Shown: piece by piece, positions 27,126-40,779 of the stretch
Numbering within the stretch: the first letter of the stretch is position 1
Layout of the letters: the number at the start of each line of letters is the position of its first letter
Assembly: GCF_050624435.1 (NCBI RefSeq)
Contig: NC_134536.1
Location: 49,863,258 to 49,927,257 of the forward strand
Direction of reading: 5' to 3'
Origin: Tenrec ecaudatus
Lineage: Eukaryota; Chordata; Mammalia; Afrosoricida; Tenrecidae
Length of the DNA stretch: 64,000 bases
The notes under the pieces: model-generated
What the model saw: only the letters and a program-made list of their open reading frames with translations
What the model was told of the DNA's origin: nothing
The model's database searches: none
Program-made: the position numbers and the translations under genes

Positions 27126-28174
27126 ATACTTCTAGTTTTGTAAACTGGGCACATGCATAACCTCTTGGGTTGTTGTTTTATTTTTTAATAGTGAAAATAG
27201 CTTATGTTTGGGATGAACTATATAGCTATTTCTGTAAGATGAACTTTCTCTCCCACTCCATACACAGTAGAAATGTATTTAGTAGTTTAATCACTTGTTT
27301 ATCACCATCATAGATATCCAATTTGTGCACGATACACAAAGACAAATAAATTAGTAGTGTCTTCATTGTTCATGAAAAATAGACCCGTATAAACATAGAA
27401 AACCTGCTTCTTCTAGCTGATTCTCAACTGGTTAGATAAATTTGAAATATTGACATCATCACTTAGCTCTATAAACTAGGAAACAAATCCGATAATCCTT
27501 TGATTTGAGACAAATGGCATAAACGTTGTTCATTTCCCCCACCCCCCAAAGCAGCAACCAAACTGGATGGTTATTTTAATTTACTTATAGCTACTCTAAT
27601 GATTGAGTTGTCTGCTTTGTGATAGGTAATGAATGTTCATGAATCGGCATTGACTCATTGGCAGTGGCTCTGGTACTTTTAAGCAATAGTGAATTAAACT
27701 TCCTTAAAATGTAACTTAAAATACCGATAGCACATTTTGTATTTAAAACTATACCACAACCCAGATTTTACTCCCTTGAAATGATTGTCCTCTCAAGATT
27801 CCCGAAAATGTGCACCCACTTTCCTCATATTTCTTTCACAACTGCTGAAGACATCGTTGACAGTTATGAATTGATTTTAAAAAATCACACCTATCCCACA
27901 TCAGTTATTAGTGGCTATCGACTTGCTTGCAATTAAAATTGTTATTCCATGTAATCATAATTTGATTGGAAAAGAGCTGAGAGTTTGGTGTTCAGGCCAG
28001 TATCTTTCCCATTTGACTACCGCTTCAACCCTTAGTAATAGATTGTGGTTGCTATGCTTGTGGGATAGAGCGGTTTTTGCCAAGGTCTGAAGAGGGGGCT
28101 TTATTGTGTCCTCCTATATGAAATGGCTGTACAGAAAAAGGAAAAAAGAATCACACAAAAGAACCAAAGCTCTC
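27126..28174. other. Region just beyond the GJA1 3' end
   Basis: No gene or repeat family was recognised, apart from a possible SINE tail word near 27645-27675. A C-rich patch lies at 27537-27547. Confidence 0.4.
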
Positions 28175-28192
28175 TTTATACTAAATTAAAAC

Positions 28193-28198
28193 TTTATT
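28193..28198 (-). terminator. GJA1: GJA1 polyadenylation signal AATAAA
   Basis: The plus strand reads TTTATT, giving AATAAA on the transcript. It lies in a context (CTTTATTCAATAAAG) that matches the 3' end of human GJA1 mRNA as remembered. Cleavage is expected roughly 15-20 bases beyond, near 28175. Confidence 0.9.
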
Positions 28199-28291
28199 GA
28201 ATAAAGAACACTCTCCAGAACACAACACATGATATGGCGGACTAGGTTCTACGTTACATGCAAGGAAGCTGAACATGACAGTAGTTTAACA

Positions 28292-28299
28292 TGGAATGT
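28292..28299 (-). promoter_or_regulatory. miR-1/miR-206 8-mer site, distal GJA1 3' UTR
   Basis: The transcript reads ACATTCCA, the full 8-mer complement of the miR-1/206 seed. The flanking sequence (TTTGACATTCCATGTT) is the same as in the human 3' UTR as I remember it. GJA1 is a known target of muscle miR-1 and miR-206; activity in this species is inferred. Confidence 0.75.
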
Positions 28300-29424
28300 C
28301 AAACAAATTAGTATTTCTCACTGTACAAAGCTGTTTCTGTAGCTGATGTGCAAGAAACAACAGGTATGCTCGTATTTTCACCAATCATCTGTGAAAAGTT
28401 TTAAAAAGGCACTTGAAAAAACTGGTAGATTTCTTTAGCATAGATTTCAAATAAATTAGTTACATGTGTCCTACTGAGACTTCTTTCAAATCTCTCTTGC
28501 ATTCCAAATAAAATCTTAGTGCAAACATCAAAGTTGCTGTCACTCCAAAAGACTGACTGTCAAACTCATAATAGCAAGCAAATTCTGAAGTAATGTGTAT
28601 TAAGAAGGACAAAATGGAAAATACCAGTTACAGCAAAATTCATTTAGGAACATTAATAGTCCACTCTAGATTTTTCTTCTAAGTCTCTCACATTAATGAC
28701 TACAGCTTGTTTACAGTACTAAAATTCTATCATTCAAGCATCAGTGATTACAATTCAGGAAAAGAAAATCATTCATTTCAACAATAGCATTACTGCTGCA
28801 TTCTAAAAAGAATTAAAGGAAAAGAAAGAAGGAATCGGAATTAATGAAACCAGTATCCATAATAGGATGTGCTGGGGAAAACCACTTTAGGGAAGGGTGA
28901 AAACATAAAGAGTGTGCTTTAGTTGCACAACAAGAGTTATATCATGTAAACACCATATTGGCCCACACAACAAAGTCCATGAGAAAGGCTCAAAACTGTG
29001 GGTGCATTATTTTCAAATCTGTGTTTGTGAGTTGATGCTGCATTTGCTTGTACCAATCCATGACAATTAAAACACACCATTCCACACACATACAAGTGAT
29101 TGTTAAATAACTGAGGATGGTTTGCCTCCCTGACTCGAACTCAAAAAATGTTACGTGACACCCACAAAAGGTGTAGAAGAAACCATTGAATGCATGTGAA
29201 TTGTAGTTGAGGACTGATGACAAAAAGGTAATGATGCAAGTGGATGCGAAACACAAGGTACACATAACTGGCTGAGATTTGCAAATGCAGGGAAAGCCTT
29301 TTTCCGTGGGCCTTGTCTTAACTCTGAACTGATACCCCAAACCGAAAGTATGGTAGCCTAAATCCATTGACACGTGGAGGGTCAGGCCTGAACAAGCTTA
29401 CCTTCAAAGTGCAAAATTTAACAA

Positions 29425-29432
29425 TGGAATGT
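29425..29432 (-). promoter_or_regulatory. miR-1/miR-206 8-mer site, proximal GJA1 3' UTR
   Basis: A second ACATTCCA occurs about 470 bases after the stop codon on the transcript. Two such sites in the same 3' UTR agree with the known pairing of miR-1/206 with GJA1. Confidence 0.7.
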
Positions 29433-29899
29433 TTAACGGGGACAATAGGACACTGGCGTCTTTCTTTATTGAAAAGCACGGAGAAGTCCAGGAAGCACAT
29501 TCTCCTGGCCAAAGTTATTTCGGTTTCTTGGTAAAACAAATCATTTAGCTATCGATTATCACCCATTTTCGAATACGCAAATCCTAGGGAGGGTACGGGG
29601 CTGGGGAGGCTGTGTCTCAACTACTCCAACTTTTATTTAAAACTTAAATTCTTTGAATCAGCTACTTTAAATACCGACATGTACCTCCCCCCTCTCCCCA
29701 CCCTCTCCACCCCCTTATCCCAGACATGCTCAGAGAGCCTAGATCACCTAATGCCTTTGTGTTTTCTACGCCTCCTCCGGAGGCTGTGGAGTAAGTACCA
29801 CCTCTAAAGGAACAGAATGAACACCCCGGGTGCCTTGTCAACAGCACCTGTTTTGCCTCCACCAGCGTCGGGTGGACTCGGGATGCTCTGAGCCGGTGT

Positions 29900-31120
<1,221 letters not shown>

Positions 31121-31871
31121 TTAGTTCCTGTCAGTCAACAGACCGACTATTGTAAAAGGCTCCTATCTTTCTAGCACTTTCCCCCAAACACCAAGGGCAA
31201 ATTCTTTTGGTCCCTCTCTCCCATATAGAGTTCTCACAATTTTTTTTTTTTTTGGAGATGACTCAAGGCCGATGTGGCCAAGAGCACATTGCAATTTTAA
31301 CCTGTGGAGATGTATTACTTGCTCAGCCACTGTCTCCCATGTGATTTGAGAAGCTGTCTGTGCTAAGTGGCTATGCTTATTTTATCTGTCTGATAAATGA
31401 GCACAGCTCTTGCCTGGCAGGCCTGTTTCTGGACGCGTGCCCAAGGGAAGTGCTGATGCGTGTGATTCAAAGCATAGACGTCCACGAATTGAGGTAAGGA
31501 TACTCATGAACACACACAAACCTTGATCCCATTAGATAGCATTTCATTCCTAATTTTACTTTGCAAATGTCTCCTTTTGGCACATATCTAGGCAATTTAT
31601 ACATGTTCTCTATTACACTCATTTATAGTTTCCCGTTCCTTCTTCAGCACAGTGTCTAATGGTATTCTATTTCTGCTCAGAGAGAAATGTATGGTACCAA
31701 CATTAGCCATTTTGATGCATTATACAGGACCCCACAGAGACAATGTGCACAACACATAAGTAAAAATACTGTTTATCTCAATATTAACAACAGGAGAAAT
31801 TAAAAAAACACTTCAATCTTAACACCTATAAAGGATTCATTTTTATCTTTTGACTGTACATTCAATTTTCA

Positions 31872-31990
31872 AACCCCATTGCTGTAGATTATGACTCACA
31901 GTGATCCTATAAGATAGAATAGAACTGTCCCAGTGGGTTTTGGAGGTTGTAAACTTTCAAAGAGGTGGGCTGCTATATCTTTCTCCTTCC
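31872..31990 (-). repeat. AfroSINE, inverted, in GJA1 intron 1
   Basis: CCCCATTGCTGTAGATTATG, GACTCACAGTGATCCTATAA and TAGAACTGTCCCAGTGGGTT are the complement of the AfroSINE 3' half. Confidence 0.7.
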
Positions 31991-32334
31991 TATTTATTGG
32001 TGTCTTAAAATCTAAGATATCCACATTATTGGAGATGAGACAAAGACCTAATCTGGAAGATTGATAGGGATCCCCAAAGTGATTTATCTATGCCAATGCT
32101 TATTTTTAATTCCCAATAGTTCAATGATGAAATAATTAGTTCCAAAAAGTACAGGAAATATTCAGCCATCAGCTAGAACTCTCAAGGGCCCAAGATTCCC
32201 TAGCCAAGGGTTTCCAATGCATTAAGAAGACCTTTAAAATGGCAGTGAAACTGGCTGGTTCCTTCAGTGCTTTGGTATAATCTGAGCTAGGACAGAGACA
32301 CAATGAAACATGACATGTGGTAGACACAGACATA

Positions 32335-32662
32335 CTGGCATACCTTTGTGCCCCTCTTTACGATGCTTTGCACACGGTGCTTCTTCCAAACGAAACTTTC
32401 AAAGCAACCCTCAATGGAGCAAGTCTGTCACTGCCCTGTCTCTAATCCCATGGGCTCACTGCGTGTCTCAGTGTCACATTTTGATAATTCTCACAGTAGT
32501 CCATTTTTTTCTTAGAGACATTGCACACTTACTAGACCACCATATATTATAAATCCAGCTTTTATACGTACAGAGAAAAAAATAAGTGCCATTTGGTTTA
32601 TTGTGATATTAGCTTTATTGCTGGGGGCTAGAACCAAACCCACAATATCCCAGAGGCATCCC
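32335..32662 (+). mobile_element. Tigger1-derived non-autonomous DNA transposon
   Basis: The left end CTGGCATACC and right end GAGGCATCCC are Tigger1 termini, with TA on both sides. Internal words CAGTGTCACATTTTGATAAT, TTGCACACTTACTAGACCAC and GATATTAGCTTTATTGCTGG match Tigger1 5' and 3' regions. The transposase middle is missing, so this is an internally deleted copy of an ancient eutherian pogo family. Confidence 0.85.
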
Positions 32663-35600
32663 TATGTAAGGTCATTTTCAGTAGAGAGTAGCAGTATAAA
32701 GGTTTAGAAAAGAATAAAGTAGTCAGAATACTTAGTGAAAAACAGACAAAGTAACAACTTTCCAGAAGTCTTGCAATGAGGTTTAAAAATCTAAACTTTT
32801 TTTAAGTTGAATGATGTGGGTGTCTTAAAAATACACTTGCTATCTGCATATAAAATTCTGTTATTGAGCTATGAGCAATAGTCTCGTTACAGGAAGTAAA
32901 TGAAACTCAAGGGAAACTTCTTCCCCTCCATGCAACATCAGGTTTCTGTGTAATGACCGCATCTCCTGGCTATAAAGGCCATGCAAACATGAAATGGACC
33001 TGGGATTTCCTGGATAGGACAAAGAAGAGATAAATGATCCATAAAACTAAATCACCCTCCACCCCCTTACCTAGACAAGCGGTGGTTGGATATCTTTGAT
33101 GAGAGCCAGAGACGGTGTAACAAGAATTCGGGGATAAAAGATGGGGGCGGGGAGGGTGTAGGAAAGCGACAAAAATATTCTCCCAGTGGTCACGGAAAAA
33201 GTAGCTTCCCTTTCTCTTTTAAGAAGCACCTTTTTAGATCTGCAGTGGCAGGTTAGGCAGTGAAATCAGTGTATGTAAAGAGCAGTCACAGGAGAACAAA
33301 GGCTTGCACAGAGAACAAAGAAAGTTACATAGCCAAGGGCAGGCTCAGAGAGAGAGGGAGTAATTTAGTCTTGATGGACAGTTTGAGGGTCAGAGAATGT
33401 AAAAGGAAAACAAAACAAAATTCAAACCCTGCAATTTTACAGAGACTGAGGATGAGGCATAACCCATAAGGTTCAACCAAACAGATTTTTTTAGCTGTCC
33501 CAGGCAGTATCGACGATGCTCTGTAAACTGTCCCTAATTTTGTTTGCAGAGAAATACAATGTCACCAGTGTCAGCTACTTTTGCTCAGAGATCCTCTGTG
33601 TGTGTGTGGGGGGGGGTGGGGTGGGCTTTGGTTGGGGGTGGGGGGAAAGGTGGTGAACGGGGGTAACCAAGAATGACAACCAAGAATAAATGATCAACTG
33701 CTAAATTTCATCACACTCATGACACACCTAGCATGTTTGAAAATGCGACCAGACTCAGACGCTGCCCTCTTGGCCAGTGTTTCTGATTCAAAGGAACACA
33801 TGATGGTGCAGATGCTTGTGACAACTGACAAATAACATTCATATAATTCTGAGATTCTATAAGAATATTCCATAGGGAGTGAATTGGGTCACTGGGTGGG
33901 TGGGGGGTGATTCTCTAGGTAGTCAGTTCATTTATACCAGTTCTTTAATATACCAGAAATTTAATTTCAACATGTCTTTAAATTTTTCCCCTTTACGCAC
34001 CCACACAGTTGCCATTTGCATTAAAGTTATTCCTTTCATCTGAATATAAAATACAAATTATCCAATTGGACACATTGCCACCTGTCATTATCACCATGGA
34101 ATCCATCACATAATATACCACGGTGGGTCATACTGCTGTGTTTACAAAGAAGGTACAAGAGTTCTCTTGGTGAGGGAGCAGTTTTTCACTTTGCCATGAA
34201 CCAAAACTTCTCTATCCAACTGCATGTTTTTCCCCGTTAAGACTTCAGGCAGCTGAACGTTCGTTCCCACTAGGTTCTCAAGTGTGAGTTACAAAAATAC
34301 CAGAATGTGAAGTTATTTATTGTTTCTGGATCTATCCTTTGTCTAGCTTTATACCCTTAGGAAAATAGTATACTTCCATCTCTCTACCTCTTCCTCAAAG
34401 AATCCTGGGCTCTCAATTGACATCACAACCAACAGCAGTTGGGCATTCTGGGGAGTCAAAGTTGTATTTCAATACTCCTGGAGTTCTGGGGAAAGAAAAA
34501 CAAAAGGAAGTCTGGATGGGCAACATCAGAGCTGTAAAGTGGATGGGGTAAGGTCCCCCCACCAACTGATTGTAGGACAGACAGCCCCTATCACCATTAA
34601 AAAATTAGCAGCTACATTGCTGTGATGGAGCAAAATTCCTCAGTATAATTCTCATGGCTCTTTTCTTACCAATGCAATTTACAGTTTTCTTTAAACTTCT
34701 TCCTTATAAATCTCCACTATCATCTTAGGTCCTTTGAGAAAATCTATCAAGATCACCTTTTTTGGAATCCCCCCAAAACAGCTGCCATAATCGTTTGAGT
34801 TGATCTCTATGCTTTACGTCAAATTTGCCCAGTAGACCTCCTCAGAAGCTGCTGTTTGGCTGGATGCGACCCTTCTAGAGACAAAAAGGGCCATGAAAGC
34901 CAGTGTGGGAAGCAGTGACTCTGAGAACCCGGCTGTTGCGCTCTCCTCCCTTGCCCCTAGTCATTGCCCTGTACCTCCACTTCTGTTGCTTGCTGAGAGC
35001 AAAATTTAATTTCTTTTCAGTGAAATTTCTTGAAAATCAAGCTTCCATTAAAAATTCCTTTTAGCCCTCCCTTTGGCAAGAGCCAAAACTATAAGTCATC
35101 ATACCAAAGCTGTAGTCAAGGATCTCTATGTCATCAAGGTCCCAATAATTACTATGAAAATTGGAAAATAGTTTACTTCCATGTTAAGAAATTTTGAATA
35201 AGAGGCATCTTATTCAAAATTGAGAATGGGGCTTAAAGAATGAAAACAAAAGATGGTTGAAACCTCAACTGAGACTTGATACTTAACGTCATTTTATTAG
35301 TACCAATAAACACTTAAAGAAGATGTTGACCATCACCATTTGAAAGAAAAATCATGAGGTCTAAAAATGAATAAAGAAATGTCTCTGAAAGGTCCCGCAA
35401 CACATTTTCTTTTGGGAGCGATGGGGAAATGCCATCTCTGTGGTTTTTAGTATAATACCCCCAAATAAAAATGCATCCCCCCTCCTCCCAACTCTCATAA
35501 GAACCACTTTCTCTTGTCGTAAGTCAGTTATGACTATTCCGAAGCAGCCGGAAAGTCTTGGTAATATCTAGAATCACAATTAATAGGACCCCCGTTTAAC

Positions 35601-36250
35601 CTATTGGCTCTATCTTCAAGTTACAACCAGACTATCACTGCTTCTCACCACCATCCTGGCCATATATCAGCCATGATTATCTCTAGCTCCTTTCATGGCT
35701 TATGTTAGCCTTCTCACACACCTATGAGTTACTTTCCAGTTAAAAGGCAATCTGTAATAAACCAACACAGTGAAGCCCCTGTGCTCTGATAACAGCTCTG
35801 CTCCCTTTATGTGGCTCGCTTCTTTCAGCCAAAAGCCGTCTCCTCAGATGTCATCGTCTCCTCAGATGTCATCGTCAGTTATCCTTTTCAACCACCTCTA
35901 CTTCCCAAGTCCCATCACTTCCTATATTTCTTACCCTTAAACAATATATCCGGGTTTACTTTTATTTAAGCCCCTCAGCTCAACTTTACTTACCTCTTTC
36001 ACTCTCATCCATGAGAAGGATTCCTCACTGTCTGCCTTCCTTGATTAGAAGGTGAGCCCCATTGAGGGAGTTTGATTTGTTCACTACTGTATCCTCGCCC
36101 AGCTAGTGATCCCACAGGGCTGTGTAGAACCGCGCATGTGAGCCTCCAAAGCTGTACATCTTTGTGGGAGCAGAAAGTCTCACTATCTCCCTCAGCATGG
36201 ACAAAATGGCAGTGAGTTCGTCTTTGCGTATGTTTGTTTTGGTTTTTGTT
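32663..36250. other. GJA1 intron, mostly unassigned
   Basis: No repeat family was recognised. It includes G/T-rich low complexity at 33599-33655 and an 18-bp perfect tandem duplication (CGTCTCCTCAGATGTCAT) at 35837-35854 and 35855-35872. Confidence 0.45.
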
Positions 36251-36398
36251 GGAACCCTAACCCTTGTGGTGGTGCTGTAACTGCAAACTCAGCAGCAGCT
36301 CCACAGGTGAGATGAGACTGCTCCCATAAAGACTACATGGGGTGGCTAGGAGTTGGAATCCTGAACTTGACTGGAGGGCAGTGGATGTGGTTTTGGTT
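36251..36398 (+). repeat. AfroSINE remnant in GJA1 intron 1
   Basis: GGAACCCTAACCCTTGTGGT, GGTGGCTAGGAGTTGGAATC and GGCAGTGGATGTGGTTTTGG follow the AfroSINE layout. Confidence 0.55.
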
Positions 36399-36449
36399 AT
36401 CCTCAATGCTCGAAACAGTAAGAACAGCTCAGTATCTACCTGCATGAGA

Positions 36450-36715
36450 CATAGCGGTATACACATTCAGCCGCTAACCACACGGTCAGCATTTTAAAAC
36501 CACCAGCCCCTGGGTGCAAGAGAGGATTTCTTTCTTTCTTTTCTTAAGAGTTAGGGTTAAGGCAAGGTTAGCTTAAGGATTAAGTGATGATCCGAAAGAG
36601 GACTTCTGATTCCCCTAAATAGTTACAGTCTCAGAAACCCACCAGGGAAGTACTGGCCTGTCCTACAGGCTCACTGTGAGTCGGAACCGACTTGATGGCA
36701 GAGGATTTTGTTTTA
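36450..36715 (+). repeat. AfroSINE with a long middle, in GJA1 intron 1
   Basis: CCGCTAACCACACGGTCAGC, GTTACAGTCTCAGAAACCCA and CACTGTGAGTCGGAACCGAC are typical. About 50 extra bases lie between the two halves (36546-36600). Confidence 0.75.
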
Positions 36716-38045
36716 GAGACTGTATGCGCACGCATGCACACACAAAGCAAAGTAAGTGGATATTTTTCTTTTACTACTTTTTGGATTCTCTTCATTGTAA
36801 TGGATGTTCATGCTGTAAGGGTCCTTGTATATGGATACTTCAATAGTATATGAAGAAGTTTTAAAATTCATGAAAACAATGAATGGAATTAAACGGTACT
36901 AGAACTTTCCCATGTACTTCTTGAATCCCCTAAATATATTCCAAATTTCTCAAGTTTCTAATTAATCAAAAAGCGTACTTCTCAATTTAAAAAAATGAGT
37001 AATGTCAGCATTTATTTCTACTCCCTGCTCAATTTTCACGTGACAAGTACTCGACTGGAACTGTTTTGCTTCAGCATGCTTCACATGACTCAAGCACTTA
37101 ACAGCGCTGAATTAGAGGGGTGGGGAGGGAGGAGTTCTGTAACCAGAAGCTTCTTGACTTTATTAACCAAGATCATAGTGATTTGGGATCCCCTCGGAAC
37201 TACACCAGGTATCATGAACTTTTTTGTTGTTGTTGCTTCACTGCTTCATTGTCACAAGTTGAGATTTTTAAAACAAAGCAAAGCTTTCCAGCTGTTCATC
37301 CCTCATTCCGTGGGATTGATTGTACCACATACTTTTATTTTAGCTCAGAAGCTACCACAAGAAGTAGCAGACTGTTTAAATGTATTTATTTCAAGAGTGA
37401 CAAATCTTGGAGGAAGTTTGGGGCTCTCAGTGGCTGCTATTAACTCCACTGTGTACAGCATCTTCACAGAGTTGGGTCTGTACAGGGACTAAGTGATGCG
37501 AATCAGCTCGCAAAGAAAACAGTCCCTGACTAACCCAGTTCACAGAAGACCAAACCTGTACGTCTTTGTTCCTGGATAGTGAGCTGCCCTGCTTAGGTAA
37601 ATCAAGTCTGCCCCATGTAAACATCTGTTCTTTAAAAAATCTTTCATGATCCTCTGATTGTCCTCAGATTCCTGTGCAAAAGGCTCTTTCCACAGATATT
37701 TGACCCTTGGTTTTGGAAGGCCTAAAGTATTTGTGTGTGTTGGGGTTGGGGTGGGGCGGAGATACCAAAAACCCTAACAAAGCTTCCCCTGCCTGTCAAC
37801 ACCGCCCCCCCCTTATCACAGTTAACTTGCACCAGTCTCTACTGAATAAGATGAGAGGAGGGTTGAGGGATGGGCAGAGAAGATCCATCAAAGAGAGGAG
37901 GAGACTAACAGAAGTTTCCAAAGGTCACTTTAGGGATCTTGGTGGAAGCTCAGAGTCAGAAGCTGCATGCTATAAATTGGAATTGAAAACAGTGTTTTTC
38001 ATTAGCTATTGATGTTTTCCACTCCACCTTCATCACCAACTTGAC
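36716..38045. other. GJA1 intron, unassigned, with a 165-codon open frame
   Basis: No repeat was recognised. A plus-strand frame of 165 codons at 36995-37492 matches no protein family I know and lies antisense in an intron; chance is the simplest reading. It is not called as a gene. Confidence 0.35.
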
Positions 38046-38057
38046 TAGTTACTTTTA

Positions 38058-38226
38058 TTTATTTATTTTTTTAACATTTTCTTAGGGGCTCATACAACTC
38101 TTATCACAATCCATACATATACATACATCAACTGTATAAAGCACATCTGTACATTCTTTTCTCTAATCATTTTCAAAGCATTTGCTCTCCACGTAAGCCC
38201 TTTGCATCAAGTCCTTTTTTTGTGAC
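38058..38226 (-). mobile_element. L1 3' end, inverted, in GJA1 intron 1
   Basis: TTAGGGGCTCATACAACTCT, TATACATACATCAACTGTAT and CAAAGCATTTGCTCTCCACG are the complement of the young local L1 terminus. Confidence 0.88.
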
Positions 38227-39702
38227 TGGTTATTTTTGCCATCATATAAACATACTAGTAGGACCCGCACAAGTGCATTGACTAGACGTAGTCTTTTTTC
38301 TTCAATGAACATTGCATGAGATAGTTCACACATGTGAAGCTCTTATAAGAAATCAATAAAGTATAGCTATAAGTTTGAATGCGATAATTCATTAGCTTCC
38401 TAGTTTGGGCATCTTTTCCTTCACACAATAGAAATGATGAGCCATTACTAATGGGGATCGAAATTAGTTTCCAAATTCCAGTGAGTATAATACCGCTAGT
38501 TGGGTAATCCTACAATAGTTTTATGGTAAGAAAGGCTTTTTAAATTGACACGGAGAAACAACAACAACAACAACAACAACAAATACATGAAAAGGACTTT
38601 TCTTTTTTCTGTTTCTTTCTCTCTGTTTCTTTTTGCAGGCACCTTCTCAATTTATGAATTGTGGACAAAAATGATATTCTTTAAAATAAATGTGGCCCAT
38701 AGAAAATACTGTAAAGATCACTTTTTATATTAACATGAACTTTCAGTGATTCATGAAATGTAGGGAAATTTGCATAAGAAAATTATGATATTTATACAGA
38801 TATAGACCCAGGGTGGTGAAATTAGGCAAACTCTAGTTATCAAAAGAGTTGAAAAAAGAAACAGGGTAAACGCTGGTGATTTCCCCCTTCAACTTTATTC
38901 ATATTGAATATCAACTTTAATCATAAACATTAAGTCACCACTTTTCTCTGCAGCACTGCATTGGTCTGTGTGTGAATAAGCTCCAGCACTCGTATCCCAA
39001 CAGCACAGAATCTCAGCGGGCAGTCACCAACAGGAAAGGTGGAGCTGAAGGTATTAGTCACGGGTGACGTTCTGTCCTAATCACTCCCTCCACCAGGGTG
39101 TCATACAGAAAAACTAGAAGGGCTCACCAGACCTCTGAATATTTTAAAAGAAAAGAAAAGGAGTGCAGTGGAGACTATGTTTCCTCCGAGCTAGTCAATA
39201 TTTTAGAAAACACCTCTGTGCCAGAAGCCACACCCTTGCAGATGATTGCTGCAGACCACCTTCCTTCCCGAGCTCCTGGACTCCAGGCTATAAAGAACCC
39301 AACCAGAACTGGGCAGATAAGCCACCCAGGTGTTAAAAAGGTACTTAAAAAAATTAATAAAAGTGAAACCTGTTCAACTGGGTAAAAATTGTGGAAGCAA
39401 AACACGACTATTGGATTTTTCCAAGCAAACGGCAAGTGACAAGTACATCTCCTTTGGGGAAGTACCACACAGATCATCACACTGAGGGCAGAATGCATTC
39501 CCCTATGCCGGATTCTGCACAATGCCAAAACAGAATCTATTTCGTGTCCTTGGCAATGGTATGATTGTTTTTTTTTTTTCTTTATCATTTTGGCCTACCC
39601 CAAATTAACCACTCTTAGCCCGTCTACCAATTTGGCATGTTTCATTCTCAAGGGTGGCTTAGTTTAATGAGATTTTCACTGCATTAGCACAAACTCATAT
39701 CT
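38227..39702. repeat. GJA1 intron, unassigned, with (AAC)n
   Basis: An (AAC)n run lies at 38559-38581. The frame at 39098-39385 has no recognised product. Confidence 0.4.
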
Positions 39703-39900
39703 CCAGCCTGGGTGGTGGAGTTAGGCTGCTAACCACAAGGTCAGCAGTTTGAAACCACCAGCTGCTCCATGAGAGAAAAATAAGGTTTTCTACTCCTGTA
39801 AATAGTTACCTCTCCCAAAGCCACAGGACCTGTGCTCTATCGCGTGCCATAGGGTCACTGTGTGTCAAAATGGACTCAAGGGCAGTGAGTTTGTTTGGGG
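39703..39900 (+). repeat. AfroSINE in GJA1 intron 1
   Basis: GCTGCTAACCACAAGGTCAG, CAGTTTGAAACCACCAGCTG and CCATAGGGTCACTGTGTGTC give a nearly complete copy. Confidence 0.85.
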
Positions 39901-40275
39901 GATTTTGCCTGTTGTTGTTTTTAATTCCCAGCAATCCTTTAAAGAAAAGCAGGTTTCCTTTAAACCCTCATCATTTACTCTTTAAAATGCCATGGGGGCA
40001 TTCACGACGGGGTTTTTAAGTGTGTCCAATTTCCCTAAGGTAAACTGGGCATTGTTCCTCTCCTTGCGTAATTCATAAAGTTAAAGAAGCTAAACCCACC
40101 TTCACATAGTCTGGCCTCTGCCCCACTTCCTTCGCCTCCTCCCACCTCACTGGCCTCTGTCCTTGTGAAGGTGAAGGCACAACCGGTACTTAAGCACACA
40201 TTTGCACAATTTGTACTCAAGGCCAGGGCACAATCTGATGACCTAGCGGATGTCTGTGGGAGAAAGAGGGAGGAG

Positions 40276-40352
40276 TGACTGTCTCAGAAAGCCACCGGAT
40301 TCTGCCGTCCTATTGACTCACTCCGGGTTGGGATCAACTCGATGGCAAGCAT
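40276..40352 (+). repeat. AfroSINE 3' fragment
   Basis: GTCTCAGAAAGCCACCGGAT and GGGATCAACTCGATGGCAAG match the SINE 3' half. Confidence 0.5.
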
Positions 40353-40779
40353 TGAGCCCAGATGTCCAAGCAGAGATGCCACATTGCTTGGGTAACCCAG
40401 AGGTCATGCGTGGCCCGGCCAATGCTCACAACTCCTGGCCTGAGTTTCAAATCCTGAATCACATACTGACTTGCCTGTGAACAACACAGTGCTCCCTCTT
40501 GCCTCGCTTCATTAAGGGTTCTTTTTTATTCTCCCCCCCCCACCCCCACCCCGCCCGCCCAGCAGTCCCCTTGGAAAGTTCTGGGAACTTTCAGGATACC
40601 TACAAGCGAAATGTAAGCCCCGTAATTCCCAAGGCACTAACGTTTCCCTTCCTAACACAAATATCACAGGGTCCGGGAAGCGCAAGAGAAGAAAAGGACG
40701 GTGTGGTTGGAGTGAGGGATGGGGAAGTCGACTGACGCGTTTCATTAAGGCGACCACTTGCTCCTCTTTTACCATTTGG

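Noticed and set aside
28990-29373. 127-codon minus-strand frame after GJA1
   Set aside because: It lies inside the GJA1 3' UTR and resembles no protein; the UTR matches human mRNA as remembered.
36546-36600. Telomere-like words (GTTAGGGTTAAGG) in an AfroSINE
   Set aside because: Only one TTAGGG unit; not an interstitial telomeric array.
36995-37492. 165-codon plus-strand frame in GJA1 intron 1
   Set aside because: No recognisable domain, antisense in an intron, no promoter or splice context; a chance frame is more likely.
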